Source: JBDSSS01 sp963764195
GTDB taxonomy: Bacteria; Actinomycetota; Actinomycetes; Actinomycetales; Dermatophilaceae
Length of the DNA stretch: 64,000 nucleotides
Direction of reading: 5' to 3'
Assembly (NCBI GenBank): GCA_963764195.1
Contig: CAVXRG010000001.1
Coordinates: 148,169-212,168 of the forward strand
Shown in pieces: positions 45,544 to 54,085 of the stretch. The notes under the pieces were generated by a model. It searched no databases and was not told the DNA's origin. It was given only the letters and a program-made list of their open reading frames with translations. The first letter of the stretch is position 1; every line of letters begins with the position of its first letter. Both the position numbers and the translations under genes were made by a program.

Positions 45544-46251
45544 TCAGGCCCGGCGGGCTGCTCCGGAGGAGTGGCGGCGCAGCCAGAACCACGCGATGCC
45601 GGCGCAGGCGATGCCGTTGAGCATCCCGATGACGACGTCGGACAGGTGGTGCATGCCGCGGTAGAGCCGGGCGTACATGACGAGGAACGGGATGACGAGG
45701 CAGGCGGTCGTCACGAGCCGGCGCAGCCACGGCGTCTCGATGCGCTGGGCCATCAGGGCGAAGGTGAAGTAGAGCGCGGTCGAGGCCCCGACGTGGCCGC
45801 TGGGATAGCTCGAGGTCGGGGGCGCGGGGTCGAGGTGCTTGACCTCGGGCCGGTCCCGGCCGACGACGAGGGTCGCCGCGACGAAGGCGCTCGCCTGCGC
45901 GGCGATCGCGATGAGGGGGACAACGGCATACCACCACTGCTTGGTCCGCCACCAGATGAGGGCCACGGCGATGACGCAGACCCCGATCACGATCTCGGTG
46001 TTGCCGATGTGGGACCACACGGCGGTGATCGAGCTCCACAGCTCGGTGCGCCCCTTCGCGAGGCTCTCGTTGAGCGCGTTCTCGCTCGCGAGGCCGCCGA
46101 GCGGCCCGGTGATGAGCAGGCCGAGGCCGACGATGACGGCGAAGACGACGACGACGGGCGCGACCACGCGAAGGGCGAGGTCACGCAGGGCGGGCCCGAG
46201 ACCGGGCGAGCTCCCGTCGGCCTCGTAACGGTGGAGTGCGAGGTGGTTCAC
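45544..46251 (-). CDS. PAP2 superfamily phosphatase (first copy)
   Basis: A 235-residue membrane phosphatase with about six helices. Phosphatase motifs are VVGRDRPEV (motif 1, short form), YPSGHVGAST (motif 2) and YARLYRGMHHLSDVVIG (motif 3) with the catalytic histidine. These enzymes remove phosphate from phosphatidic acid, undecaprenyl diphosphate or similar lipids. Its ATG overlaps the stop of the second PAP2 gene (ATGA), and it is third in an operon with the lipid kinase. Confidence 0.88.
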   Translation of the reverse strand: MNHLALHRYEADGSSPGLGPALRDLALRVVAPVVVVFAVIVGLGLLITGPLGGLASENALNESLAKGRTELWSSITAVWSHIGNTEIVIGVCVIAVALIWWRTKQWWYAVVPLIAIAAQASAFVAATLVVGRDRPEVKHLDPAPPTSSYPSGHVGASTALYFTFALMAQRIETPWLRRLVTTACLVIPFLVMYARLYRGMHHLSDVVIGMLNGIACAGIAWFWLRRHSSGAARRA

Positions 46252-46991
46252 GACTGGCCTTTCGTCGGTTCGGGTCCGGAACGGCCCTCAGGGGGAGGAT
46301 CGGCGTCCGGCTGGACGGGGTTCCAGCCGAGGTAGCCGAGGTAGGAGGCGGTGACGAGGCCACAGCCGAAGAGCACTCCGGCGACGACGTCGGACGGGAA
46401 GTGCACGCCGAGGAAGACGCGATCGAGCATCGTGACGACGACGGCGGTGACCGCGGCGCCGACCGCGACGCGCCGACCCCGAGAGGAGAGCAGCGGCCAG
46501 AGCAGGATGAGGACGGCGGTCGCGATGGCGGCGATGTTGGCGACGTGGCCGGAGGGGAAGCTGTAGCCGGGGGCGTGGGAGACGGGGTCGCTGACGACGG
46601 GACGCGCCCGCTGGACGACCTGCTTGAGATCGAGCTGGAGATTCCAGGCGATCATCATCGTCACGAAGGCCCAGAGGGCGCGGCTGCGCAGGCCGTGCCG
46701 GCGCCACACCCAGATGCACAGGCCGGTGGCCACGATGTAGAGCCACTTCGGCTGGGTCACCTCCTGCCACACGACGAAGAAGTTGTCGACGAGGGCGTGG
46801 CTGCGGGTGAGGTCGGTGGCGGCCACGATGGCTCGCTGGTCGAGGTCGATGACCGGCCGGAACTTCTCGCGCACGAGGAAGGCGAGGCCGGTGACCGGCA
46901 CGGCGAAGCCCAGACCGTAGCCGACGGCCCGGCCCATCCGACGCCAGCGGCTGCTCGTGGTCGTGGTGGTCGTCGTCGCGTGCTCAGCCAA
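46248..46991 (-). CDS. PAP2 superfamily phosphatase (second copy)
   Basis: A membrane phosphatase of about 247 residues if it starts at the TTG overlapping the lipid-kinase stop (46991); an ATG at MGRAVGYGLGF is the alternative. Motifs: KQVVQRARPVV (motif 1), YSFPSGHVANIAA (motif 2), and LDRVFLGVHFPSDVVAG (motif 3). The two PAP2 proteins differ widely in sequence, so this is not a recent duplication. A poly-threonine run of seven occurs near the N-terminus. Confidence 0.85.
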   Translation of the reverse strand: MAEHATTTTTTTSSRWRRMGRAVGYGLGFAVPVTGLAFLVREKFRPVIDLDQRAIVAATDLTRSHALVDNFFVVWQEVTQPKWLYIVATGLCIWVWRRHGLRSRALWAFVTMMIAWNLQLDLKQVVQRARPVVSDPVSHAPGYSFPSGHVANIAAIATAVLILLWPLLSSRGRRVAVGAAVTAVVVTMLDRVFLGVHFPSDVVAGVLFGCGLVTASYLGYLGWNPVQPDADPPPEGRSGPEPTKGQS

Positions 46992-47988
46992 CGCGCACCA
47001 CCAGGCCGTCGGCCAGGATGCGCACCGCCAGGGATCGTGCCTCGCCGATCGGGTCGCCGTCGATCTCGGCCTCGACCGGACGCTCCGTCGACACGATGAA
47101 CTTCCGGCCGCGGACGCGGTCGAGGCGGGCGTGGCCGGCACGGTGGTGGGTGGCGATGTCGATGATGACGGACAGCCAGCCGAGGGCGCCCTTGGGGGCG
47201 ACGACGACCGCGTCGAGGACGCCGTCGTCGAGCTTCGCATCGGGCATCAGCTCGACGCCACCCTGGAGGTGGCCGCAGTTGCCGATGATGACGCTGCGGG
47301 CGTGCCGGTTGATGCTGCCGTCGCCGCTGCCCGCGTGGCCGTCGGACCCGTTGGCCGAGACGTCGACGGAGAAGCCGCGGGTGAAGAGCTTGGAGATGGC
47401 GGCGAGGACGTAGGCGATCCAGCCGACGACGGCCTTGACCTTCTCGTTCGTGTCGGCCATGACGTCACCGTCGAGGCCCAGGCCGGTCATCACGAGGAAG
47501 ACCTCCTCGCCGTCCGCGCGCGGAGGCGGGGTCTCCTGCTCCTCCTCGGGCTCGCCGATCCTCTCGATGGGCTGCGTGCTGGCACGGACGAGGCCGACGT
47601 CGACCCGGCGGTCGGAGCCGTTGACGACGGCCTCGACGGCGGTGCCCAGCTCGTCGACGGGCAGGCCGAGGTTGCGGGCCAGGAGGTTGCCGGTGCCACC
47701 CGGCAGGAGACCGAGCGCCACGTCGGTGCCGACGAGGCCGGAGGCCACGGCTCGGACGGTGCCGTCACCGCCGAGGGAGGCGACGACGTCGGCGCCGTCG
47801 CTCACGGCCTGCTTGGCCTGCTTCTCCCCGGTCTCCTCCTTCGTCGTCTCCACCCACGTCGGCTCGTCCCACCCTGCGCCGGAGCAGACATCGGCGACGA
47901 CCTGCTTCGTGCCGTCCAGATCCTCGACCTTCATCGGGTTGTAGATGACGGTGAGGCGGCGGCGAGCGCGCGCGGGGAGGTCTGACAT
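46984..47988 (-). CDS. diacylglycerol/sphingosine kinase-like lipid kinase
   Basis: A 334-residue kinase of the DAGK catalytic superfamily (YegS/LCB5 type). IYNPMK starts the domain; SLGGDGTVRAVASGL (71-85) is the nucleotide motif; LLPGGTGNLLARNLGL and VMTGLGLDGDVMADTNEKV follow. The last residues have EAEIDGDPIGEA, normal for the family. Likely substrate is diacylglycerol, giving phosphatidate. The two phosphatases downstream would do the reverse step, so the operon may tune a lipid phosphate pool. Confidence 0.9.
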   Translation of the reverse strand: MSDLPARARRRLTVIYNPMKVEDLDGTKQVVADVCSGAGWDEPTWVETTKEETGEKQAKQAVSDGADVVASLGGDGTVRAVASGLVGTDVALGLLPGGTGNLLARNLGLPVDELGTAVEAVVNGSDRRVDVGLVRASTQPIERIGEPEEEQETPPPRADGEEVFLVMTGLGLDGDVMADTNEKVKAVVGWIAYVLAAISKLFTRGFSVDVSANGSDGHAGSGDGSINRHARSVIIGNCGHLQGGVELMPDAKLDDGVLDAVVVAPKGALGWLSVIIDIATHHRAGHARLDRVRGRKFIVSTERPVEAEIDGDPIGEARSLAVRILADGLVVRVG

Positions 47989-48128
47989 GGGTCGGATCCT
48001 AGGGGCCGGGGAGGGCGCGCACGAGCGGCGCGCGCCGGAGCGTGACATACCCCGCGGGGCACCGGACTCGTCACCAGTGACCCTCCAGCGACCTGGACAC
48101 GAGCCCCGTCGAGGGCCACGGTGGTGAA

Positions 48129-48902
48129 ATGACGGCAGACCACAGCCCGGTCGGGTCCGCGCGGCGCGAGCGCGCCGAGGCGACCCACACGCGGCTGTTC
48201 GGGGCTCGGGATCTCGCAGCGCCCGAGAGCGACCCGGAGCTCATGTCGATCCTGCGCGGTTTCATCTTCTCGGACGTCTTCGACACCGGCGCCCTCGAGG
48301 ACCAGTCCCGAGAGCTCATCACCGTCACCCTCCTGACCTGCCTCAACACCCCCCACCAGCTGAGGGCCCACACGCAGGCAGCACTCAACGTCGGCGTGAC
48401 GCCGGTCGCGGTCCGCGAAGCCGTCTACCAGCTGGCCCCCTTCGTCGGGTTCCCGCTCACCCTCAACGCAGTGGCCGTCATCGACGAGGTGTTCACCGAG
48501 CGCGGGATCGCGCTGCCGCTGCCCGCCATGGGCACCGTCGCCGAGTCCGAGCGCTACGACCGGGGCCGGGCCGTGCAGGTACCCCTCTACGGGGAGGAGA
48601 TCAGGGACAACCTCGCCGCCTTGCCACCACCTTTCGACGAGGCGCTGCCGCGGCTGTTGACCGAGTTCTGCTTCGGCGACTTCTACACCCGAGACGGGCT
48701 CACCGTGGCCCAGCGCGAGCTCCTCATCCTGTGCGCGCTCACCGCCCTGGGAGACACCGCAGCCCAGCTCGGCCCCCACGCCCGGGCCTGCCTCGCGGTC
48801 GGCAACAGCACGGAGACCGTCCTCGCGGCGCTGGTCCACTGCTTCCCCTACGTCGGGTTCCCCCGAGCCATCGCGGCCGTCCGGGCCGTGAGGGATCTGT
48901 AG
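48129..48902 (+). CDS. carboxymuconolactone decarboxylase family protein, two domains
   Basis: A 257-residue protein with two CMD/AhpD-like domains. Domain 1 has SRELITVTLLTCLNTPHQLRAH; domain 2 has QRELLILCALTALGDTAAQLGPH. Each ends with a histidine and a following helix (NVGVTPVAVREAVYQLAPFVGFP and VHCFPYVGFPRAIAA). AhpD-type CxxC is absent, so peroxidase reductase action is unlikely. The next gene on the same strand is an M20 hydrolase 64 bp on. Confidence 0.85.
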   Translation: MTADHSPVGSARRERAEATHTRLFGARDLAAPESDPELMSILRGFIFSDVFDTGALEDQSRELITVTLLTCLNTPHQLRAHTQAALNVGVTPVAVREAVYQLAPFVGFPLTLNAVAVIDEVFTERGIALPLPAMGTVAESERYDRGRAVQVPLYGEEIRDNLAALPPPFDEALPRLLTEFCFGDFYTRDGLTVAQRELLILCALTALGDTAAQLGPHARACLAVGNSTETVLAALVHCFPYVGFPRAIAAVRAVRDL

Positions 48903-48966
48903 GCGCCCAACCGCGGGGTGGCACCCACACCCGCGAGCATTGCCGATCGATGTGAGAGGTAGCAGC

Positions 48967-50235
48967 ATGGCTGATCCTGGTACAAGTGGTGTGGCGCTGA
49001 CGGATGCCGAGCTGGCGGCGGTCTATCGCGATCTCCATGCCCATCCGGAGCTGTCCTTCCAAGAGGGACGGACCGCGCGGATCGTCGCCGACCGACTGGC
49101 CGGGTGGGGCTACGAGGTGACGACCGGGATCGGTGGCACCGGGGTGGCCGGGTTGTTGGACAACGGTCCCGGTCCGACGGTGTTGCTGCGGGCCGACATG
49201 GACGCGTTGCCGATGGCGGAGAAGACGGGTCTCGACTACGCCAGCTCAGCGCGGGCCGTGGACCGGCTCGGCAACGACGTGCCGGTGATGCACGCGTGCG
49301 GCCATGACGTGCACGTCACGTGTCTGCTCGGGGCCGCCTCTGTGCTGGCTGCGGACCGGGCCGGCTACTCCGGCCGGGTCATGGTGGTGTTCCAACCGGC
49401 CGAGGAGCTCGGGTCGGGCGCCAAGGCCATGGTCGAGGACGGCCTGTTCGACCGGGTCGGGACACCGGACGTCGTGCTCGGCCAGCACGTCGCCCCGCTG
49501 CCCGCCGGGATGATCGCCATCCACCCCGGGATGGCTCTGGCCGCCAGTGACTCGTTGACGATCACCCTGCACGGGCGCGGTGGTCACGGGTCTCGACCGG
49601 AGACCACCATCGACCCGATCGTGATGGCGGCCGCGACCGTGATGCGGCTGCAGACGATCGTCTCCCGGGAGACCGCCGGCACCGAGACCGCAGTGGTCAC
49701 GGTCGGGATGATCAGCGGGGGCACGAACAACAACATCATTCCCGACGAGGCCGAGCTGCGACTCAACGTGCGGACCTACGACCCGAATGTGCGCGACCGC
49801 ACCCTGGCTGCCATCACCCGGATCGCCCAGGCCGAGGCGGCGGCCTCCGCCGCGCCGGAGGCCACGGTCGACCACACGGACTACTTCCCGCCCCTGATCA
49901 ACGACGCCGCGGCCGTCGAGCGGGCCCGGGCCGCGTTCGTGTCCTGGCTCGGCCCCCAGGCCGTCGTCGACCCGGGAACGATGACCGGGAGCGAGGACGT
50001 CGGCGTCCTCGCCGACGCCGCCGGCGTCCCCTGCGCATTCTGGTTCCTCGGCGGCGCCGACCCCTCCCTCTTCGCGCACGCCGATGGCCTCGCGCAACTG
50101 ATGGAGGTCCTGCGCGAGGTCCCGAGCAACCACTCGCCCTTCTTCGCTCCGGTGATCGAGCCCACCCTCAGGGTGGGCGTCGACGCGCTCGTCACCGCCC
50201 TGACGGCGTGGGCGCCACCAGCGCCCCCCTCCTGA
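48967..50235 (+). CDS. M20 family metallo-amidohydrolase (second copy)
   Basis: A 422-residue M20D-type hydrolase. RADMDALPM (75-83), HACGHDVHVTCLLGAA (109-124) and QPAEELGSGAKAM are the metal and catalytic motifs; GGTNNNIIPDEAELR is the dimer domain; GSEDVGVL is near the end. More N-terminal residues than the copy at 2927, and codon choice is slightly richer in TTG/GTG, hinting at different history. Substrate may be an N-acyl amino acid. Possibly co-transcribed with the CMD protein. Confidence 0.9.
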   Translation: MADPGTSGVALTDAELAAVYRDLHAHPELSFQEGRTARIVADRLAGWGYEVTTGIGGTGVAGLLDNGPGPTVLLRADMDALPMAEKTGLDYASSARAVDRLGNDVPVMHACGHDVHVTCLLGAASVLAADRAGYSGRVMVVFQPAEELGSGAKAMVEDGLFDRVGTPDVVLGQHVAPLPAGMIAIHPGMALAASDSLTITLHGRGGHGSRPETTIDPIVMAAATVMRLQTIVSRETAGTETAVVTVGMISGGTNNNIIPDEAELRLNVRTYDPNVRDRTLAAITRIAQAEAAASAAPEATVDHTDYFPPLINDAAAVERARAAFVSWLGPQAVVDPGTMTGSEDVGVLADAAGVPCAFWFLGGADPSLFAHADGLAQLMEVLREVPSNHSPFFAPVIEPTLRVGVDALVTALTAWAPPAPPS

Positions 50236-50599
50236 CCCCGGCCTGCACCGTGAGGGCTGCCGCATCCTCGACCGCGGACGTCCACCAGCTCAACTGACCC
50301 GGGCCCCTCGTCGCCTGCTCCACCGTCGTGGATCCGCCAGCAGGTCGCGGACTGGTCGCGGACTGGTCGCGGACGCGCCTGACCATCGACGTGGTGCGGA
50401 GTCGAGGTGCAGGCCTCGGCCGACTTCATCGCAGACCTCGAGGAGTAGTCGCACCGCGGGTGCCGCCCGACCCAGCCTCGGAATCTCCCGTACCCGCGCA
50501 CAGCGAAAAACTGTGGAGGTTCGCAGGCCGGCGGACATCGAGAGCACCTCCACCTTCGTCCGGAGTGGCCGCCGGTCGACGGTGGTGCGCGGCCCCGGC
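50236..50599. other. non-coding stretch with an 11-bp tandem repeat
   Basis: No coding signature was seen on either strand in these 364 bases. GGTCGCGGACT is repeated nearly three times from 50343 to 50374. The stretch marks the border between the M20 gene and the toxin-antitoxin genes. Confidence 0.5.
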
Positions 50600-50929
50600 T
50601 CAGTCTGAGCAGTCCACCGCGACGGCGAGGGCAGCGCAGATCTGGCGCATCCGGTCCTCCGCCACCCGTCCGAGTCGTTCGACGAGGATCGCGATCGAGA
50701 CGCTTTCGACTGAGTCCAGGTTCACCGCCGAACGGAGCGGCACCGGGTCGTCGCCGGGTTCAAGGAGGACTTCGCTCGGGAGGTGCCGGATGGTGGTCGT
50801 GCAGGGGGCGATCAGGGCGCGGCGATGGCGCGGGATCACGGCGTCACGAGACAGGACGACGACGGGTCTACGGCCGACATCGGCCATCTCGCACCACCAC
50901 ACCTCCCCGCGCGCGGGCAGCCCCGTCAT
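50600..50929 (-). CDS. MazF/PemK-family toxin
   Basis: A 109-residue endoribonuclease-type toxin. ARGEVWWCEMADVGRRPVVVLSRD (7-30) is the family start, with the expected Arg-Pro in GRRPVVVLSRD. SEVLLEPGDDPVPLRSAVNLDSV and RLGRVAEDRMRQICAALAVAV complete it. The ATG overlaps the antitoxin stop by four bases. The toxin would cut mRNA when the antitoxin is lost. Confidence 0.88.
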   Translation of the reverse strand: MTGLPARGEVWWCEMADVGRRPVVVLSRDAVIPRHRRALIAPCTTTIRHLPSEVLLEPGDDPVPLRSAVNLDSVESVSIAILVERLGRVAEDRMRQICAALAVAVDCSD

Positions 50930-51159
50930 GAGGCCGCCGCTGCCCGCCGGAATGAAGCCAAGTCTCCCCACTGGTCTGGTTCGTCGAGCGGATGCGCGTC
51001 GTAGGCGGCGTAGCTGGCATCGACTTCCGCCGCCCGATGCCGAGCCAGCAAGGCGACGAGGGCTTCGTCAACCAGCGCGGAGTCCGGCTTCCCCGACGCC
51101 CTGCGGGCGCTCTCCAAGAGATCCGTGTCCACCGTCGTGCTCAAGCGTGTGCGAGGCAT
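50926..51159 (-). CDS. ribbon-helix-helix antitoxin (MazE-like)
   Basis: A 77-residue protein: PRTRLSTTVDTDLLESARRA is a ribbon-helix-helix N-terminus that would bind the operon promoter, GKPDSALVDEALVALLARHR the dimer helix, and an acidic/Ala-rich C-terminal tail (DAHPLDEPDQWGDLASFRRA) would wrap the toxin. First gene of the pair. Confidence 0.85.
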   Translation of the reverse strand: MPRTRLSTTVDTDLLESARRASGKPDSALVDEALVALLARHRAAEVDASYAAYDAHPLDEPDQWGDLASFRRAAAAS

Positions 51160-51335
51160 GCCACGATCATGCCATCGATGGGCGGGGCGGGGCCGGGGCC
51201 AGGGACGACGGGCGGCGGGATGCCGCTCGTGGTCCTCCGCTCGCTGAGGCCCGGCACGCTTACGGCGCGGGACCGCGATGTCTGCTCGGGGCTGCCTTCG
51301 CCATCAGCTGCCAGGGCCTGCGATGTACTGGGGCC

Positions 51336-51875
51336 ATGCCCCGCTTCGTAGTCACGACGCTGATCGCCGCTGCGCCCGCACGATGCTTCGACCTGTCGCT
51401 CTCCGTTGACGCGCACACGCAGTCGATGGGTCCCTCCGGCGAGGAGGCCGTGGCAGGGACCACCTCGGGCACGATGCACCTCGGTGACGCGGTCACCTGG
51501 CGGGCTCGCCACTTCGGCATCCGGTTTCGCATGACCTCGGCCATCACCGCCTACGACCGGCCCCGGCTGTTCGTCGACGAGCAGGTGCGTGGACCCTTCG
51601 CCTCCTGGCGCCACGAGCACCGATTTGAAGCCACGCCTTCGGGGGGGACGCGGATGCTCGACGTGGTCGAGTTCCGCTCCCCCGGCGGACCCGTGGGGGA
51701 CCTCGTCGACCGCTTCCTGCTCTCCGCCTACATGGCGAAACTCATCCGCCAGCGCAACGCCTGGCTGGTCACGACCCTCGAGGCCCAGGCACGAGCAACT
51801 GCTGCGCGACCAAGCCCGCATGACGGTCAGCGTGAGCGCACCAGGTTCTGGAGGGCCTCCTCGAACTCCGGGTAG
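51336..51875 (+). CDS. SRPBCC superfamily protein (polyketide cyclase/START-like)
   Basis: A 179-residue ligand-binding fold protein. FVVTTLIAAAPARCFDLSL, then AVAGTTSGTMHLGDAVTWRA, then FVDEQVRGPFASWRHEHRFE and DVVEFRSPGGPVGDLVDRFL fit the SRPBCC helix-grip pattern. The last 25 residues are basic and poorly conserved, and overlap the epimerase gene on the other strand by 49 bases. Starting point is the ATG at 51336. Such genes often pair with TIGR01777 epimerases, as here. Confidence 0.85.
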   Translation: MPRFVVTTLIAAAPARCFDLSLSVDAHTQSMGPSGEEAVAGTTSGTMHLGDAVTWRARHFGIRFRMTSAITAYDRPRLFVDEQVRGPFASWRHEHRFEATPSGGTRMLDVVEFRSPGGPVGDLVDRFLLSAYMAKLIRQRNAWLVTTLEAQARATAARPSPHDGQRERTRFWRASSNSG

Positions 51876-52741
51876 GTGAAGACGAAGCCTGCCTCCTGCA
51901 GCCGCGTCGGGAGGGCGCGGCGTCCGGTCAGGGCCAGCGCAGGGTCGGTCCGCAACACCAGGGACCCAGCACGCGCGGCCCAGGCGGGGGTAGGGGGAGC
52001 TGCGGGCCGACGCAGAGTCTGTCGTAGGACCTTCATCAGGTGCGCGTTGCGGATCGGGTTCGGTGAGGTCGCGTGCAGTACCCCCTGCAGGTCCCCAGCC
52101 GGCCCTTCGCCCTCCAGCACCTGCACGGCGATGCTCAGCCAGTCCACGACATGAATCCAGCTGAACCACTGCTGACCCGAGGCGATCCGGCCACCCAGCC
52201 CCCACCGCACGACGCCGGTCAGCCGGTCCAGGGCGGGCGTGCCCCGGTCCAGGACGATGCTCGTCCGCAGGACGACCATGCGGGCGGCGTTCACGCCGGC
52301 GGCGGCGCCCTCCCACGCTTTGGCCACGTCCGTCATCTGTGGCGGCTCGTCGGCCAGGGGTGACCGCTCCGTCAGGACCACTTCGTGTGAGTCGCCGTAG
52401 ATCGCCACCGTGCTTGCTTGCAGCCAGACGGGCACGGGCGCCTCGAGTGAGGCCGCAGCAGCAGCGAGGGCCCGGGTCGGGCCCACTCGCGAGTCCCTCA
52501 GCAGCGAGATGTTCGCGGGCGTCGGTCGACGGTCGACCAGCTCACCGGCAAGGTTCACCACGGCGCTGCCGGCGAGCTCATCCGCCCACGCGCCGACCGT
52601 GGCACCGTCCCACACGACGGTGCGGTGCGGCGAAGACCGGGCAGTTCGACTCAGGACCACCAGCTCGTGTCCCCGCGCTGCCAAGGCATCAGCGAGCGCC
52701 CTGCCCAAGGCACCGGACCCGCCTGCGAGAACGACCTTCAC
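51827..52741 (-). CDS. TIGR01777 family NAD(P)-dependent epimerase
   Basis: A 304-residue short-chain dehydrogenase/epimerase. VLAGGSGALGRALADAL is the dinucleotide-binding loop; NLAGELVDRRPTPANI and STVAIYGDSHEVVLTE follow; the C-terminal DUF1731-type tail contains GRRALPTRLQEAGFVFTYP. Cell-division-inhibitor SulA-like annotation is common but not supported functionally. Next to the SRPBCC gene, converging. Confidence 0.9.
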   Translation of the reverse strand: MKVVLAGGSGALGRALADALAARGHELVVLSRTARSSPHRTVVWDGATVGAWADELAGSAVVNLAGELVDRRPTPANISLLRDSRVGPTRALAAAAASLEAPVPVWLQASTVAIYGDSHEVVLTERSPLADEPPQMTDVAKAWEGAAAGVNAARMVVLRTSIVLDRGTPALDRLTGVVRWGLGGRIASGQQWFSWIHVVDWLSIAVQVLEGEGPAGDLQGVLHATSPNPIRNAHLMKVLRQTLRRPAAPPTPAWAARAGSLVLRTDPALALTGRRALPTRLQEAGFVFTYPEFEEALQNLVRSR

Positions 52742-53072
52742 GGTCGCAGATTACGCGTTGCAGCGTCGACCGACCGGCGAGAGGCGGCCCTCGACGACCC
52801 AGGCTGGCGGCCCACGGAGCAGCGAGACCTCACCTTCCGGCCCCAGCCTGTGAGTCGCACCCGGGTGGGCGTGGGGTTGCATCCCCGACCAGATCCATCC
52901 CCTCCAGAGCGCCTGACCCACCCGAGCGCTACGCGGCGAAGCGACACAGGTTCACGCCGAGCCGGGGTGTGGACGGGCCTCTCGGACCTACGTCATCCGC
53001 GCGGTCCTCTTTGCGCTCGGTGGGTGCGTGCAGGGCGAGCAGTCTGCTGCGAGTGTTCGGCGACCGTCGCCG
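52742..53072. other. intergenic region between divergent epimerase and cysM
   Basis: About 330 bases without a convincing gene on either strand. It must hold the epimerase promoter and the upstream part of the cysM promoter. No repeat or hairpin stands out. Confidence 0.45.
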
Positions 53073-53078
53073 TAGACT
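53073..53078 (+). promoter_or_regulatory. -10 element TAGACT of a leaderless promoter
   Basis: TAGACT is followed by seven bases and the GTG at 53086; no ribosome site. One of the best leaderless signatures in the window. Confidence 0.6.
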
Positions 53079-53085
53079 CCGGCGT

Positions 53086-54000
53086 GTGAGCAACCCTCCG
53101 GCGTACCCCACGATGGAGGACGTCATCGGCGAGACCCCGCTGGTGCGTCTGCAGCGCCTGCCGGGGCCGGAGAACCAACGCCGCGGCAATGTGCTGCTCG
53201 CCAAGCTCGAGGGGAACAACCCTGCCGGCTCGGTCAAGGACCGGCCAGCGATCAGCATGATCCGGGGCGCGGAGGCGCGAGGGGAGATATCCCCCGGTGA
53301 CACCCTGCTGGAAGCCACGTCGGGCAACACCGGGATCGGGTTGGCGATGGCGGCGGCGATCAGCGGCTACCCCCTGGTCATCGTGATGCCCGAGGACGCC
53401 TCCACCGAGCGGATCCAGACGATGAAGGCGTATGGAGCCAGCCTGGTTCTCACGCCGGCAGGTGGCGGCATGGAAGAGGCCCGCGACGTCGTGACGCGGA
53501 TGGAGCGGGAGGGCCGCGGCCGGGTGCTGGACCAGTTCGGCAACCCGGATAACCCACGCGCCCACGAGGACGGGACCGGCCCGGAGCTGTGGCGCCAGAC
53601 CGACGGACGGATCACGCACTTCGTGTCCGCGATGGGCACCACCGGCACGATCACCGGGGTCTCGCGCTTCCTGAAGTCGCGCAACCCCGGCATCCAGATC
53701 ATCGGGGCACGGCCCGCCGAGGGCTCCAAGATCCCTGGGATCCGGGCCTGGCCACCGGAGTACGTGCCGAGGATCTTCGACCCCTCGGCGGTGGACCGGA
53801 CCGTAGAGGTCACCCAGACCGACGCAGAGGAGACGGCCCGCCGGCTGGCCCGCGAGGAGGGCATCTTCGGCGGTGTCTCCGCGGCCGGCGCCTGCTGGGC
53901 CGCCCTGCAGGTGGCCCAGCAGGTCGAGGGGGCGACGATCGCCTTCGTGGTCTGCGACCGCGGCGATCGGTACCTCTCCAGCGGCGTGTTCCCCGCCTGA
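53086..54000 (+). CDS. cysM: cysteine synthase (CysM type)
   Basis: A 304-residue PLP enzyme making cysteine from O-acetylserine or O-phosphoserine and sulfide or thiosulfate. Lys51 in GSVKDRPAISMI is the PLP lysine; EATSGNTGIGLAMAAAISGY binds the phosphate and substrate; GTTGTITGVSRFLK and GVSAAGACWAALQ follow. TSGNTG and the C-terminus match CysM rather than CysK. The GTG start is supported by the leaderless promoter. Stands alone. Confidence 0.93.
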   Translation: MSNPPAYPTMEDVIGETPLVRLQRLPGPENQRRGNVLLAKLEGNNPAGSVKDRPAISMIRGAEARGEISPGDTLLEATSGNTGIGLAMAAAISGYPLVIVMPEDASTERIQTMKAYGASLVLTPAGGGMEEARDVVTRMEREGRGRVLDQFGNPDNPRAHEDGTGPELWRQTDGRITHFVSAMGTTGTITGVSRFLKSRNPGIQIIGARPAEGSKIPGIRAWPPEYVPRIFDPSAVDRTVEVTQTDAEETARRLAREEGIFGGVSAAGACWAALQVAQQVEGATIAFVVCDRGDRYLSSGVFPA

Positions 54001-54085
54001 CGCCCGGAGACATCCGGCCCCGAGTACGCCTTGTGACGTTGCATTCCGTCCGCGAGCATCGGGTCGACTGACGGCGGGAACCGAG

